Shown here in pieces: positions 8,492 to 17,103 of a stretch of 64,000 nucleotides of DNA. The notes below the pieces were generated by a model. That model was not told the origin of the DNA, searched no databases, and saw nothing but the letters and a program-made list of their open reading frames with translations. The stretch comes from Bailinhaonella thermotolerans (lineage in GTDB: Bacteria; Actinomycetota; Actinomycetes; Streptosporangiales; Streptosporangiaceae): assembly GCF_003594875.1 (NCBI RefSeq), contig NZ_QZEY01000011.1, forward strand, positions 62,001 to 126,000, given 5' to 3'. A program made the position numbers and the translations under genes. Every line of letters starts with the position of its first letter. Position 1 is the first letter of the stretch.

Positions 8492-9818
8492 GCCGGGCCA
8501 GGACGGCGGCGCCGGCGGCCGCGCACAGGGCGGCGGCCAGGAGGAGGGCGTGGCCGTGGGCGGGGAACGCGCCGACGATCGCCACGCCCAGGGTGGCGCC
8601 GACCTGCCGCACGGCGTTGAGCAGGCCGCCGGCCGCTCCCCCTCCGCCCTCGGGCGACCGCGCGACCACCATCGTGACCAGGGCGGGCAGCGCGGACGAG
8701 ACCCCGAACCCGGTGGCCAGCAGCCCCGGCACCCACAGCGCGTACGGCCACCCGGCCAGGGCCGCCGCGCCGAGGACCGCCACCCCGGCGGCGAGCAGGG
8801 CCAGCCCGGCCGCGACCGGCGCGCGCGGCCCGACGCGGGCGACGATGCGGCCGGTGAGCAGCGGGTTGACGACGATGGGGAGCGTCAGCGGGAGGAAGGC
8901 CAGCCCGGTCTCCAGCGGGTCCCGGCCCAGGATCAGCGGGAGCACGAACAGCGTCGCGGCGAGGGAGAAGTTGACCGCCGCCCCGGCCAGCAGCGCCGGG
9001 GGCATGCCCCGGGCCCGCAGCACGGCCGAGGGCAGGACGGGGCTGGCGCTCCGCCGTTCCAGCAGCGCGAACCCGGCCCCGGCCGCCAGCGCCGCCGCGG
9101 CGGACCCGGCGGCGTGGCCGGCGGCGCCGGAGCCGAGCGCGATGATCGCGTCGGTGCCCAGGGCGAGCGCGACGCCCGCGGCGAGCTGGGCGGGCCAGTC
9201 GATCGCCCGCTCGCCGGGCGGGCAGTGCGCGGCGCGCCCGGCGACCAGCGCGAGCGTGACGGCGGCGAGCGGCACGTTGATCAGGAAGACGCCGCGCCAG
9301 CCCGCCAGCTCCACCAGCAGCCCCCCGGCGACCGGCCCGGCGGCCATGGCCGTGCCGCTCAGCGCGGCCCACGTGGCGACCGCGCGGGCGCGGCGGGCGG
9401 GCTCGGGGTACAGCCGGCCGATGATCACCATGCTCGCGGGGACGGTCGCGGCGGCGGCCGCTCCCAGCAGCGCCCGCAGGGCGACCAGCACGCCCAGACC
9501 GGGGGCGAAGACGCAGAGCAGGGAGGCCAGCCCGAAGACGGCCACCCCCGCCCGCAGGACGCGGTGCGCGCCGTACCGGTCGGCCAGCGCGCCGGCGGAC
9601 AGCAGGAGCGCGCCGAAGACGACGGTGTAGCCGGTCATGGCCCACTGCAGGCCGGCCAGCGAGCCGCCGAGCGACCGGGCCAGGTCGGGTTCGGCCACCG
9701 ACAGCACGGTGGTGTCCAGCAGGACCATGAAGTAGCCCAGCGAGACGCCGAGCAGCGCCCGCGTCCGCGCGGCCGGGGACGGCGGGGCGGACGCGAGGGG
9801 TGAAACGAGGGTGCTCAA
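8487..9818 (-). CDS. MFS transporter, DHA2-type drug exporter
   Basis: A 443-residue major facilitator with about 14 hydrophobic segments. The N-terminus has the family MVLLDTTVLSVAEPDLAR block, and the antiporter motif C appears as GPVAGGLLVELAGWRGVFLINVP, so drug/proton antiport is likely. I place the start at TTG 9818 (TTG AGC ACC CTC), because GGGAGGG lies just upstream and all transporter homology begins there; the open frame extends 78 codons further, but into the divergent regulator. The LysR gene on the other side of a 143-base divergent region is its likely controller. Confidence 0.87.
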   Translation of the reverse strand: MSTLVSPLASAPPSPAARTRALLGVSLGYFMVLLDTTVLSVAEPDLARSLGGSLAGLQWAMTGYTVVFGALLLSAGALADRYGAHRVLRAGVAVFGLASLLCVFAPGLGVLVALRALLGAAAAATVPASMVIIGRLYPEPARRARAVATWAALSGTAMAAGPVAGGLLVELAGWRGVFLINVPLAAVTLALVAGRAAHCPPGERAIDWPAQLAAGVALALGTDAIIALGSGAAGHAAGSAAAALAAGAGFALLERRSASPVLPSAVLRARGMPPALLAGAAVNFSLAATLFVLPLILGRDPLETGLAFLPLTLPIVVNPLLTGRIVARVGPRAPVAAGLALLAAGVAVLGAAALAGWPYALWVPGLLATGFGVSSALPALVTMVVARSPEGGGGAAGGLLNAVRQVGATLGVAIVGAFPAHGHALLLAAALCAAAGAAVLARR

Positions 9819-9904
9819 AGAAGCCCTCCCGGACGGAGATCGCGGACGAGGCGTCCACTGTGCGCCGGGCGGCCCCGGGGGCTCCACCGGCGCCGCCGCA
9901 CGCG

Positions 9905-9925
9905 GCGTTCGGAATATCCGAACGC
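9905..9925. promoter_or_regulatory. LysR-type operator between divergent lysR and MFS genes
   Basis: Perfect nine-base arms GCGTTCGGA (9905-9913) and TCCGAACGC (9917-9925) surround ATA. It contains a T-N11-A core as expected for a LysR box and lies mid-way in the divergent region 9819-9961. It is the probable autoregulatory and target site of the adjacent LysR protein. Confidence 0.7.
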
Positions 9926-9961
9926 CCCTTCCGGGTTGACCCGACGGCGAGAGGAGACGGC

Positions 9962-10885
9962 ATGGAACTGCGGCACCTGCGCACGTTCGAGGCGGTGGAC
10001 AGGCACGGCACCGTGACCGAGGCGGCGATCGCGCTCGGTCTCGCCCCGTCATCGGTGTCGGAGCAGATCCGGGCGCTGGAGAGGTCGCTGGGCGTGCCGC
10101 TGTTCGACCGCGACCCCCGGGGGATGCGCCTGACCCCGGCGGGCGAGCGCCTGCGCTCCTGGGCCCGGCGGCTCCTGGACCAGGCCGAGCAGGCCCGCAG
10201 GGAGGTCGTCGCCGCCCCGCCCGCCGTACGGCTCGGCGCTCCGGAGACGGTGGCGGCCACCCACGTGCCGGCGATCCTGGCCCGGCTCGCCGAGCGCCGC
10301 CCCGGCCTGCGCGCCGAGGTCCGCAGCGAGGTCTCCCGCGACAACCTCCTGCACGGCGTCGCCACCGGCGACCTGGACGCCGCGCTCCTGCTGGACACCG
10401 GCGGCGCCCTCGGCGACCTGGGCTTCCCGCTGCCGCCCGCGCCCCTGGACCACCTGGACCTGGAGACGATCCCGCTGGCCCTGGTCGCCGCGCCCGGCCA
10501 CCGGCTGGCCGGGCGCGCCCGCATCGGCGTGGAGGACCTGCGCGGGGAGAGGCTCCTGGTCAACCCCGGCCCCTGCTCGTTCAAGCTGGTCGGCCAGGCC
10601 CTCCTCGGCCCGCTGGTGGAGCGCGTGGACGCCGGCGGCGTGAGCGTGATGCGCGCCTGGGCCGAGAACGGCCTGGGCGTGGCCCTGCTCCCGGAGTTCG
10701 CCGTCGCCGCGCCGCTGGCGGCCGGGACCCTGGCGCGTCTCCCCCTCGACGTCCCGCCCCTGTCCCTGCGCCTGATCTGGCGCCCCGACCGCGAGGCCAC
10801 CCCCGCGCTCCGCGAGACCCTCTACGCCGCCCACCACATCACCACCGCCGCCCGTCACCCGGCGTCGCCGCCCGCCGTCCGCTAG
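9962..10885 (+). CDS. LysR-family transcriptional regulator
   Basis: A 307-residue LysR regulator. The N-terminal winged helix (residues 1-65: MELRHLRTFEAVDRHGTVTEAA then LGLAPSSVSEQIRALE) is canonical. The effector domain (about 85-300) has the two-lobed periplasmic-binding-like fold, with a Gly-rich block near LINVGP-like LLVNPGPCSFKLVG and the C-terminal NGLGVALLPEFAV segment. ATG 9962 follows GAGAGGAGACGGC. It is divergent from the DHA2 exporter with a palindromic operator between them, so it probably activates the exporter in response to an unknown small molecule. Confidence 0.9.
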   Translation: MELRHLRTFEAVDRHGTVTEAAIALGLAPSSVSEQIRALERSLGVPLFDRDPRGMRLTPAGERLRSWARRLLDQAEQARREVVAAPPAVRLGAPETVAATHVPAILARLAERRPGLRAEVRSEVSRDNLLHGVATGDLDAALLLDTGGALGDLGFPLPPAPLDHLDLETIPLALVAAPGHRLAGRARIGVEDLRGERLLVNPGPCSFKLVGQALLGPLVERVDAGGVSVMRAWAENGLGVALLPEFAVAAPLAAGTLARLPLDVPPLSLRLIWRPDREATPALRETLYAAHHITTAARHPASPPAVR

Positions 10886-10930
10886 CCGGCCGAGCCGCCG
10901 CCCGATCCGGTACGGCGGGCCGCCCGGCGG

Positions 10931-12541
10931 TCAGCGGATCAGGCCGCCGACGAGGGTGACCATGAGCGGGAGGGCGAGGATGATCAGGATCGCGCCGAGG
11001 ACGTCGAAGGCGAATCCGGAGCGGACCATGCGGGTGATGGAGACCAGGCCGGAGCCGTAGGCGATGGCGTTCTGCGGGGTGGAGACCGGGAGCATGAAGC
11101 CGAAGGACGCCGCGAAGGTCGCCGCGAGGCCGGGCACGAAGGGGTCCACCCCGGCGGCCACGGCGATGGGGATGACGATGGGCACGACCACGGCGGCGGA
11201 GGCGGTGTTGCTGGTGGTCTCCGAGACGACGATCGCGAGGACGGCGGCGAAGGCGGTGATGGCGAACAGGCTGGTCAGGCCGAGCGCGCCGGAGGCGGCG
11301 GTGCCGATGGTCTTGGCCAGGCCGGTCTTGTCGAGCAGGGAGCCGAAGATGATCCCGGTGCCGAACAGCAGGATCGTGCCCCAGTCGATGCGCGCCGCGT
11401 CGCTCCAGCGCATCGTGAACTCCCGGGCCCGCCAGTCCACCGGCAGCAGGAACAGCAGCGACGCGCCCAGCACGGCCACGACGCCCTCGTCGAGGCGGTC
11501 GGCGGGCTCATCGAAGAACCAGGAGTTCTCGTCCAACAGCGCGATCACGCCCGGGACGATCCACAACACGACGGTGACGCCGAACGCGACCAGGACGTTC
11601 TTCTCCGCCCGCGACAGCCGGCCCAGTTCGGCCCGCCGCTCGCGGACGTACGCCTCCACGCCCTCCACGCGCCGGATCTCCGGCCGGTTCACCAGCAGCA
11701 GCACGATCACCAGCAGCACGAACATGACCAGGCAGATGGGGAGCGCCATCGCCGTCCACTCGGCGAAAGAGATCCGCCGCCCGGTCGCCGTCTCGATCAG
11801 GCCGCGCCCGATCAGGTTCGGCGGGGTCCCGATCGGGGTGAGCAGGCCGCCCACGCTCGCGCCGTACGCCAGCATGAGCACCACCGCCGCGCCGACGCGC
11901 AGCCGCAGCGGGTCGAAGTCGGGCGCGACCAGCCCCCGGTCCTGGAGCAGCTTGGCGATCACCCCGACCAGGCCCAGGGCCGTGGGCAGCAGCATCGCCA
12001 CGGTCGCCGTGTTGGACACGAACGCCGACAGCACCGCGGTGATCACCCCGAACGCGACGATGATCCGCGTGGTGGACCGGCCGACCCCCGGCAGCGACAG
12101 GATCCGGAAGGCGAAGCGCCGGGCCAGCCCCGTCTGCAGCATGGCCTGCGCGAGGATGAACGCCCCGATGAACGTGAAGATCGTCGAGGATCCGAACGGC
12201 GCCAGCGCGGCGTCGGCGGGCCGCACCCCGAGCACCACGACCGCCACGACCCCGATCAGCCCGCCCACCGGGATCGGCACCGCCTCGGTGACCCACAGCA
12301 CGATCACCCCGAGCAGCACCGCCGCCAGCGTGTGCTGCTGCGCGGGCAGGTCCACCGGGGCCACCAGGAACGCCACGGTCACCAGCGGCGCGAGCCACAG
12401 CCCGGTCGTCCGCCGCGCCCTCTCGAAGCGCTCCTCGGCCGGGGAGAGCCGCTGCTCGCCCAGGCTCCGGTACGTCGCGTGCCCCAGCAGCGCCTTGTCG
12501 ACGTCGGTCCGTACAGCGGTCCCGTCCTGATCCGACCCCAT
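10931..12541 (-). CDS. SLC13/DASS-family anion transporter
   Basis: A 536-residue divalent anion:sodium symporter family membrane protein, likely importing di- or tricarboxylates (or sulfate). Both Ser-Asn-Thr hairpin signatures are present (FVSNTATVAMLLP and ETTSNTASAAVVVP), with TPIGTPPNLIGRG and MLPVSTPQNAIAYGSG forming the substrate and cation sites. I chose ATG 12541 with GGAGGTGCTC upstream, dropping 31 codons of a longer open frame. Its cytosolic N-terminus (~60 residues) is hydrophilic. It converges on the LysR gene and stands alone otherwise. Substrate cannot be read from sequence. Confidence 0.88.
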   Translation of the reverse strand: MGSDQDGTAVRTDVDKALLGHATYRSLGEQRLSPAEERFERARRTTGLWLAPLVTVAFLVAPVDLPAQQHTLAAVLLGVIVLWVTEAVPIPVGGLIGVVAVVVLGVRPADAALAPFGSSTIFTFIGAFILAQAMLQTGLARRFAFRILSLPGVGRSTTRIIVAFGVITAVLSAFVSNTATVAMLLPTALGLVGVIAKLLQDRGLVAPDFDPLRLRVGAAVVLMLAYGASVGGLLTPIGTPPNLIGRGLIETATGRRISFAEWTAMALPICLVMFVLLVIVLLLVNRPEIRRVEGVEAYVRERRAELGRLSRAEKNVLVAFGVTVVLWIVPGVIALLDENSWFFDEPADRLDEGVVAVLGASLLFLLPVDWRAREFTMRWSDAARIDWGTILLFGTGIIFGSLLDKTGLAKTIGTAASGALGLTSLFAITAFAAVLAIVVSETTSNTASAAVVVPIVIPIAVAAGVDPFVPGLAATFAASFGFMLPVSTPQNAIAYGSGLVSITRMVRSGFAFDVLGAILIILALPLMVTLVGGLIR

Positions 12542-12724
12542 GAGCACCTCCGCGCACGGCGACCCGATCGCCATTGAACATCCCCGTGTCCCCCGGGTCC
12601 AGGCCACACCCACCCCTCCCGTCCCCGGACTCACCCCGATCCCGGCGGCACGGGCAGCGCACGGCCGCCCGGAGGTGACACGGGGGTGACCTGAGGGGTG
12701 ACATAGGGGTCCCGCGCGCGGCGG

Positions 12725-13762
12725 TCAGCAGGCCGGGGGCGGGGCGGCCCGGGGGGCGGGGTTGAACTCCATGCGCAGGCCGTCGCCCTTGGCCAGGAAG
12801 ATGGCCGAGCCGCTGGTCGGGGTCCAGTGCTTGGGCAGGAAGAGGTACTGGTCGCCGGTGCGCCACATGAGCTTGAGGCCGTCGTAGCGGTAGCGGTAGG
12901 CGGCCTCGGGGTCCTTGCACCGGGTCTCGCGCACGCCGGGGCCGCTCAGGCTGAGGCCGCGCGCCGTGTAGACGACGGCGTCGGGGTACTCGGGGAGTTC
13001 CTCGACGAACTGGCGCGCGCGGGAGGCGCCCACGGCGGCCGAGTAGTCGTTGGCGGCCCAGAAGAGGCTGAGCCCGACCAGCAGGACGACCACCGCCCAC
13101 TCCAGCACGGCCAGCCACGGCGGCGGCGCGTGGCCGGGCACGCGCCGGGCGCCGCGCCACAGGTGGGCCGCGTAGACCAGGAGCAGCACGCCGCCGGCCA
13201 GGCACAGCGGGGCCACGGCCAGGCCGTCGTTGAGCGCGTTCGTGACGAGCACGCGGGACAGGCCGTTGAGCGCCAGGAGCGCGCCGAGCGCCGCGCTGAC
13301 CGGCACGGCGTACCGCCGGACGCGCGCGGACATGGCGCGCGGGGGCAGCAGGGAGCGGCCCCACAGCACCAGCAGGCCCGCGCACGCGGCCACCAGCAGC
13401 GGCACGAAGAGCCCGTCCACGATCTTGAGCAGGTAGTCCTGGGTGGACAGGCCCAGCAGCGAGGACTCCACGCCGAAGTAGTCGTAGAACCAGAACGCGT
13501 GGGAGTACCCGAAGTAGATCAGGATCGAGGTGAGCACGGTCGTCGGCGCCACGATCGCGCCCAGGACCCGGGTGATCTGCGGCAGCCCCGCCGTGAGGAA
13601 GCCGCCGTTCGCGGTCTCCCCGCCCGCGCCGTTCTCCCCGCTCGCGCCGGCCGCGCGCCCGTCCCCGGGCGCGCCGGTCTCCGCGCCCTCAGGGTGCGCG
13701 CGCGTCTCCCGCTCGCCGTCGGGTCCGGGGGAGGTCCGCGTGTCCGGGGGGATGTCCGTCAC
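12725..13762 (-). CDS. Hypothetical membrane protein with C-terminal soluble domain
   Basis: A 345-residue protein: a Gly/Glu/Asp-rich hydrophilic N-terminus (residues 1-~55), then about five transmembrane segments (GAIVAPTTVLTSILIYFGY, then segments near 100, 140, 180 and 220), then a soluble ~110-residue C-terminal domain with YRYDGLKLMWRTGDQYLFLPKHW. The family is not recognised. Its start overlaps the stop of the upstream lipoprotein gene by four bases (ATGA), so the two are translated from one message and may form a complex. Confidence 0.72.
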   Translation of the reverse strand: MTDIPPDTRTSPGPDGERETRAHPEGAETGAPGDGRAAGASGENGAGGETANGGFLTAGLPQITRVLGAIVAPTTVLTSILIYFGYSHAFWFYDYFGVESSLLGLSTQDYLLKIVDGLFVPLLVAACAGLLVLWGRSLLPPRAMSARVRRYAVPVSAALGALLALNGLSRVLVTNALNDGLAVAPLCLAGGVLLLVYAAHLWRGARRVPGHAPPPWLAVLEWAVVVLLVGLSLFWAANDYSAAVGASRARQFVEELPEYPDAVVYTARGLSLSGPGVRETRCKDPEAAYRYRYDGLKLMWRTGDQYLFLPKHWTPTSGSAIFLAKGDGLRMEFNPAPRAAPPPAC

Positions 13763-14487
13763 GTTCCCGCGCCACCCGGCCCTTCGGCGCCGGCCCCTGA
13801 GCCGGAGTCCCCGCCACCTGAGCCGGAGTCCCCGCCGCCCGAGCCGCCGCCCGATCCGTCACCGCCGCCTTCGCCCGGCGGCGTCTCGCCGGGAGGGCTC
13901 TCCCCGGGCGGGCCCGTGGGCGGGCCGGGGCTCTCGTCGGGGCTGGCCTTCGGCTCGCAGGGCTCGGGGCCGGTGAGGATGACCACGGTCCCGCCGCGGC
14001 GCACCGTGCCGCCCTTGCCGGGGATGGTGCCGTCGAAGGTGCACCGGTCGTAGGAGCTCTGGGGGTTGACCCGAGTGACGATCTTGACGCAGAGGGTGCG
14101 CTTGCCGGTCCCCTTGGCGCACTGGTCCCGGATGTCCTCGCCGATCTCGCTGATCATGTCGGCGAGCGGCCGCCCCGAGGAGAGCTGCTGGGTGGAGATC
14201 CGGATCGGCGCCCCCGGGGCCTGCCTGGCCTGCCCCCGGTTGATCGGGCCTCCGGGCACTCGCGGCCCCGGGTCCTCCCCGGTCCGCTCCCCCGCCTCGG
14301 GTTCGAGCGGCGCCCCTGGCACGTCGCCCCCGGGCCGCCCGGCCCCCGGGCCCGGCCCGCCGCCGCTCTCCCCGCCCGATCCGCCGCCGCACGCGGCCGC
14401 GACCAGGCAGGCGAGGAGTACGGCCGAGGCGGCGCGTGCCCCGTTCCGGGGCCGCCCGCCCGCGCTGTGCTCGCGTTCGCCTCTCAT
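13759..14487 (-). CDS. Hypothetical lipoprotein
   Basis: A 242-residue exported protein with a signal sequence ending in LVAAAC; the lipid Cys is residue 33. After a Gly/Pro-rich spacer comes a compact region (about 90-180) with three Cys (RDQCAKGTGKRTLCVKI, YDRCTFDG) and VRRGGTVVILTGPEPCEP, the latter resembling a PASTA-like or small beta fold. The C-terminus is a long Gly/Ser/Pro repeat (GSGGGSGGGDSGSGG). It is the first gene of a two-gene operon with the membrane protein downstream. Function unknown. Confidence 0.68.
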   Translation of the reverse strand: MRGEREHSAGGRPRNGARAASAVLLACLVAAACGGGSGGESGGGPGPGAGRPGGDVPGAPLEPEAGERTGEDPGPRVPGGPINRGQARQAPGAPIRISTQQLSSGRPLADMISEIGEDIRDQCAKGTGKRTLCVKIVTRVNPQSSYDRCTFDGTIPGKGGTVRRGGTVVILTGPEPCEPKASPDESPGPPTGPPGESPPGETPPGEGGGDGSGGGSGGGDSGSGGGDSGSGAGAEGPGGAGT

Positions 14488-14532
14488 GCCGCCACTATCC
14501 GTGCTCGCGGCGCGAAAAGCATGAGTAGGCCC

Positions 14533-15105
14533 CTACTCAGATGTCTCCCGCGGGTGAGGGTTCGGTACGGCTCGCGCCGCGCTCGGCCGTACGGCGGGCG
14601 GGGCGGGCCGGCCGCCGGCGGGAGGGATCAGGCCGGGGGCGGCGTCGGCGACGCGGTCGCGCAGGGGGCGGTCGCGCAGGGCGGCGAGGGCCTCGTCCAC
14701 CAGGCGGCTCAGCGGGTAGGGCAGCTCGGCGTCCAGGTCGGCGGCGGCGCGCGAGGTGGCCTCCCACTCGGCGCGCAGGACGGGGACGACCCGCTCGGCC
14801 TCCGGGGTGAGGCGGACGATGCGCTGCCGGGCGTCCTCGCCCGGGGTGAGGACGGCCAGGCCGTCGCGGGCCATCTGGGCGACCGTCTGGCTGACCGCCG
14901 AGTGGGTGACCCCGATCGCGGCCGCCAGGTCGCGGATGGCGCGGGGGCCGGCGTCGGCCAGGTGCAGCACGACCGGGACGTACCGCAGGCGGAAGCCGTC
15001 GAGGCCCAGGTCGGTGTACACGGCCGCGAGGTCGGCCTCCATGAGGTCGAGCAGGTGCCGCAGCCGGGTGCCCAGCGGCCCGGGGCCGCGTGCGATGAAG
15101 TCCAC
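14533..15105 (-). CDS. MarR-family transcriptional regulator
   Basis: A 190-residue MarR protein: an N-terminal dimerisation helix, a winged helix (about 55-120) with IRDLAAAIGVTHSAVSQTVAQMARDGL and the wing DARQRIVRLTPEAE, then a C-terminal helix and a basic Pro-rich tail. The GTG start at 15105 looks leaderless: TACATT ends six bases before it and lies at the edge of the operator palindromes. It is divergent from proline iminopeptidase, its likely target, and probably represses both genes. Confidence 0.9.
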   Translation of the reverse strand: MDFIARGPGPLGTRLRHLLDLMEADLAAVYTDLGLDGFRLRYVPVVLHLADAGPRAIRDLAAAIGVTHSAVSQTVAQMARDGLAVLTPGEDARQRIVRLTPEAERVVPVLRAEWEATSRAAADLDAELPYPLSRLVDEALAALRDRPLRDRVADAAPGLIPPAGGRPAPPAVRPSAARAVPNPHPRETSE

Positions 15106-15114
15106 GGGGCTAAT

Positions 15115-15144
15115 GTAACAGCGCTAATACAACAGCGCTGTTAC
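15115..15144. promoter_or_regulatory. MarR operator cluster between marR and pip
   Basis: Ten-base arms GTAACAGCGC (15115-15124) and GCGCTGTTAC (15135-15144). Within the cluster lie a perfect AACAGCGCTGTT palindrome (15131-15142) and an imperfect TGTAACAGC/GCTAATACA copy centred 14 bases away. Two AGCGCT-centred sites 14 bases apart suggest two MarR dimers covering the divergent promoters. Confidence 0.72.
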
Positions 15145-15176
15145 GATCATGCCCGTCCATGCCCCGGCCACGGCCG

Positions 15177-15234
15177 CGCCGTATCTCCGCCGTATCTCCG
15201 CCGCGTCTTCACGACGCATCTCCGCCGTATCCTC
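15177..15234 (+). repeat. Short degenerate tandem repeat in the pip leader
   Basis: The 11-base unit CGCCGTATCTC occurs twice in tandem (15177-15198), followed by three degenerate copies up to 15234. The array lies between the MarR operator and the pip start codon, so in the transcript it is 5' leader. Function unknown. Confidence 0.5.
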
Positions 15235-15250
15235 ACGAAGGGATCCCGAC

Positions 15251-16207
15251 ATGTCCGAGCCCTATCCCCCGATCGAGCCGTACGACCACGGCATGCTCGA
15301 CGTCGGGGACGGAAACCTCATCTACTGGGAGGTCTGCGGCAACCCGGACGGCAAACCGGCGCTCGTCGTGCACGGCGGGCCCGGCGGCGGCTGCACCCCG
15401 GGCATGCGGCGCTGGTTCGACCCCGCGCGCTACCGGGTCATCCTGTTCGACCAGCGCGGCTGCGGCCGGAGCCGGCCGCACGCGAGCGACCCGGCCGCGG
15501 ACATGAGCGTGAACACCACCGGCCACCTGCTGGCCGACATGGAACGGCTCCGCGAGCACCTCGGCGTCGAGCGCTGGCTGCTGTACGGCGGGTCGTGGGG
15601 CTCGACGCTGATCCTGGCGTACGCCGAGCGGCACCCCGGCCGCGTCACCGAGATCGTGATCCCGAGCGTGACCACGACCCGGCGGTCGGAGATCGACTGG
15701 CTCTACCGGGGGGTCGGCCGGTTCTTCCCCGAGCAGTGGGAGCGGTTCCGCCTGGGCGCGCCCGAGGGCGAGCGCGACGACCTGGTGCCCGCGTACGCGC
15801 GCCTGATGGAGGACCCCGACGCCGCCGTCCGGCACAGGGCCGCGGCCGACTGGCTGGCCTGGGAGGACGCGGTGGTCTCGGCGGAGCCCAACGGCGCCCC
15901 CGGCGTCTACACGAACCGGTTGGAGCCGGACCGGCTGGCCTTCGTGCGCGTCTGCGCGCACTACTTCGCCCACGGGGCCTGGCTGGAGGAGGGGGCGCTG
16001 CTGCGCGAGGCGGGCAGGCTCGCCGGGATCCCGGGGGTGCTGCTCCACGGGCGGCTGGACCTGAGCAGCCCGCTCGACACGGCCTGGCACCTGTCCCGTG
16101 CCTGGCCGGACGCGCGCCTGGTCGTGGTGGAGGACGCGGGGCACACCGGGAGCGCCACGATGCGCCGGGAGGTGCTGGCCGCGCTGGACGGCTTCGCCGG
16201 CCGCTGA
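15251..16207 (+). CDS. pip: Proline iminopeptidase
   Basis: An alpha/beta hydrolase, 318 residues, that removes N-terminal proline from peptides (S33 family). The diagnostic HGGPGGGC oxyanion region, the nucleophile in YGGSWGSTLILAYAERHP, the acid in HGRLDLSSP and the His in EDAGHTG are all visible, with the cap-domain signature DQRGCGRSRPHA. I start at ATG 15251, preceded by GAAGGGATCCCGAC; the frame is open from 15149, but that stretch is the repeat-containing leader. It is divergent from a MarR regulator with strong operators between them, so expression is probably inducible. Confidence 0.92.
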   Translation: MSEPYPPIEPYDHGMLDVGDGNLIYWEVCGNPDGKPALVVHGGPGGGCTPGMRRWFDPARYRVILFDQRGCGRSRPHASDPAADMSVNTTGHLLADMERLREHLGVERWLLYGGSWGSTLILAYAERHPGRVTEIVIPSVTTTRRSEIDWLYRGVGRFFPEQWERFRLGAPEGERDDLVPAYARLMEDPDAAVRHRAAADWLAWEDAVVSAEPNGAPGVYTNRLEPDRLAFVRVCAHYFAHGAWLEEGALLREAGRLAGIPGVLLHGRLDLSSPLDTAWHLSRAWPDARLVVVEDAGHTGSATMRREVLAALDGFAGR

Positions 16208-16220
16208 CGGGGCCGCCACG

Positions 16221-16265
16221 ACTTTCCTGTGAGGAAAGTCCATGCTACTTTCCTCACAGGAAAGT
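16221..16265. promoter_or_regulatory. Twin palindromic operators upstream of the membrane protein-wHTH operon
   Basis: ACTTTCCTGTGAGGAAAGT (16221-16239) and ACTTTCCTCACAGGAAAGT (16247-16265) are each 8+3+8 palindromes and exact reverse complements of each other, seven bases apart. Centre-to-centre spacing is 26 bases (about two and a half helical turns). They lie just upstream of the coupled pair at 16289-17103, whose second gene encodes a small wHTH protein, the obvious candidate binder. Confidence 0.8.
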
Positions 16266-16288
16266 ACTCTGACGACCAGGGACGGCCC

Positions 16289-16762
16289 ATGAACCACCTC
16301 GACGCGCAGTCATCCCTCGACGACATCCGCCGATTGCAGGAGCGCACCCGCGAGGAGCACCTGCGCCACGGCTTCCGCTGGCCGTACCTCCTGGCGGTCC
16401 CGCTGGCGCTGTTCCTGGCCCTGGGGTCCACCGACCTCGGCCGCCCGTGGAGCACCCTCCTGCCCGGGGCCGGGCTGGCGCTGAGCGTGGCCCTGGCGAC
16501 GATGAACGAGCGCCGCGCCTCCGTCCGCCGCCGCCTGACCACCGCGGAGTTCCTCTTCCATACCGGGACCGTCCTGGCGGCCGTGGTGCTGTTCGGCGTC
16601 CTCCGCGTCGCCGCCTGGGTGGTGTTCGGCCTGCCCGACGAGGGCGCGCTCTCGCAGGGCGTGGTCGCCGCGGCCGGCGCCGCCCTGGCCTACGCCGCGG
16701 CGACGCCGCTGATCCGGCGGGGCGCCCGGGCGATCATGCGGCGGCAGGGCGAAGCGGCCTGA
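16289..16762 (+). CDS. Hypothetical four-helix membrane protein, wHTH partner
   Basis: A 157-residue protein: a short acidic/basic cytosolic N-terminus (MNHLDAQSSLDDIRRLQERTREEHLRHG), then about four transmembrane helices ending in RRGARAIMRRQG. ATG 16289 follows CCAGGGACGGCCC. The stop overlaps the ATG of the small wHTH regulator (TGATG), so the two are translationally coupled. Membrane-protein/wHTH pairs of this layout in actinomycetes are usually autoregulated, and here two matching palindromes precede the operon. Its molecular role is unknown. Confidence 0.78.
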   Translation: MNHLDAQSSLDDIRRLQERTREEHLRHGFRWPYLLAVPLALFLALGSTDLGRPWSTLLPGAGLALSVALATMNERRASVRRRLTTAEFLFHTGTVLAAVVLFGVLRVAAWVVFGLPDEGALSQGVVAAAGAALAYAAATPLIRRGARAIMRRQGEAA

Positions 16763-17103
16763 TGGACGCGCTGTTCGACGAGTTCCTGCACGTGCCGGCG
16801 CGCCTGTCGGTCGTGGCGCTGCTGGCCCCGGCCGACTGGGTGGAGTTCGGCTTCCTGCGCGACACGATCGGCACCAGCGACTCCGCCCTGTCCAAGCAGG
16901 TCACCGCGCTCTGCGGGGCCGGATACACCGAGGTCCGCAAGGACCAGGACAGGCGGGCCCGCCGCACCTTCGTACGGCTCACGCCCGACGGCCGCCGCGC
17001 GTTCCGCCGCCACGCCGCCGCGCTGGAGCGCATCGTCGCCGCCGCCGCGCAGTCCCCGCCCGGGACCGTCCCCGGCTCCCCGGAGGGGACCGCCACCGCC
17101 TAG
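16762..17103 (+). CDS. Small winged-helix regulator (HTH_34/MarR-like)
   Basis: A 113-residue wHTH protein. MDALFDEFLHVPARLSVVALLAPADWVEFGFLRDTIGTSDSALSK shows the HTH_34 pattern (short N-helix, then recognition around TSDSALSKQVTALCGAGYTEV). The wing is DRRARRTFVRLTPDGRRAF, and a Pro/Gly tail follows. It overlaps the upstream membrane protein gene by one base of the stop (TGATG) and likely represses the operon through the twin 19-base palindromes at 16221-16265. The ligand or signal is unknown; it may be sequestered by its membrane partner (inference). Confidence 0.85.
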   Translation: MDALFDEFLHVPARLSVVALLAPADWVEFGFLRDTIGTSDSALSKQVTALCGAGYTEVRKDQDRRARRTFVRLTPDGRRAFRRHAAALERIVAAAAQSPPGTVPGSPEGTATA

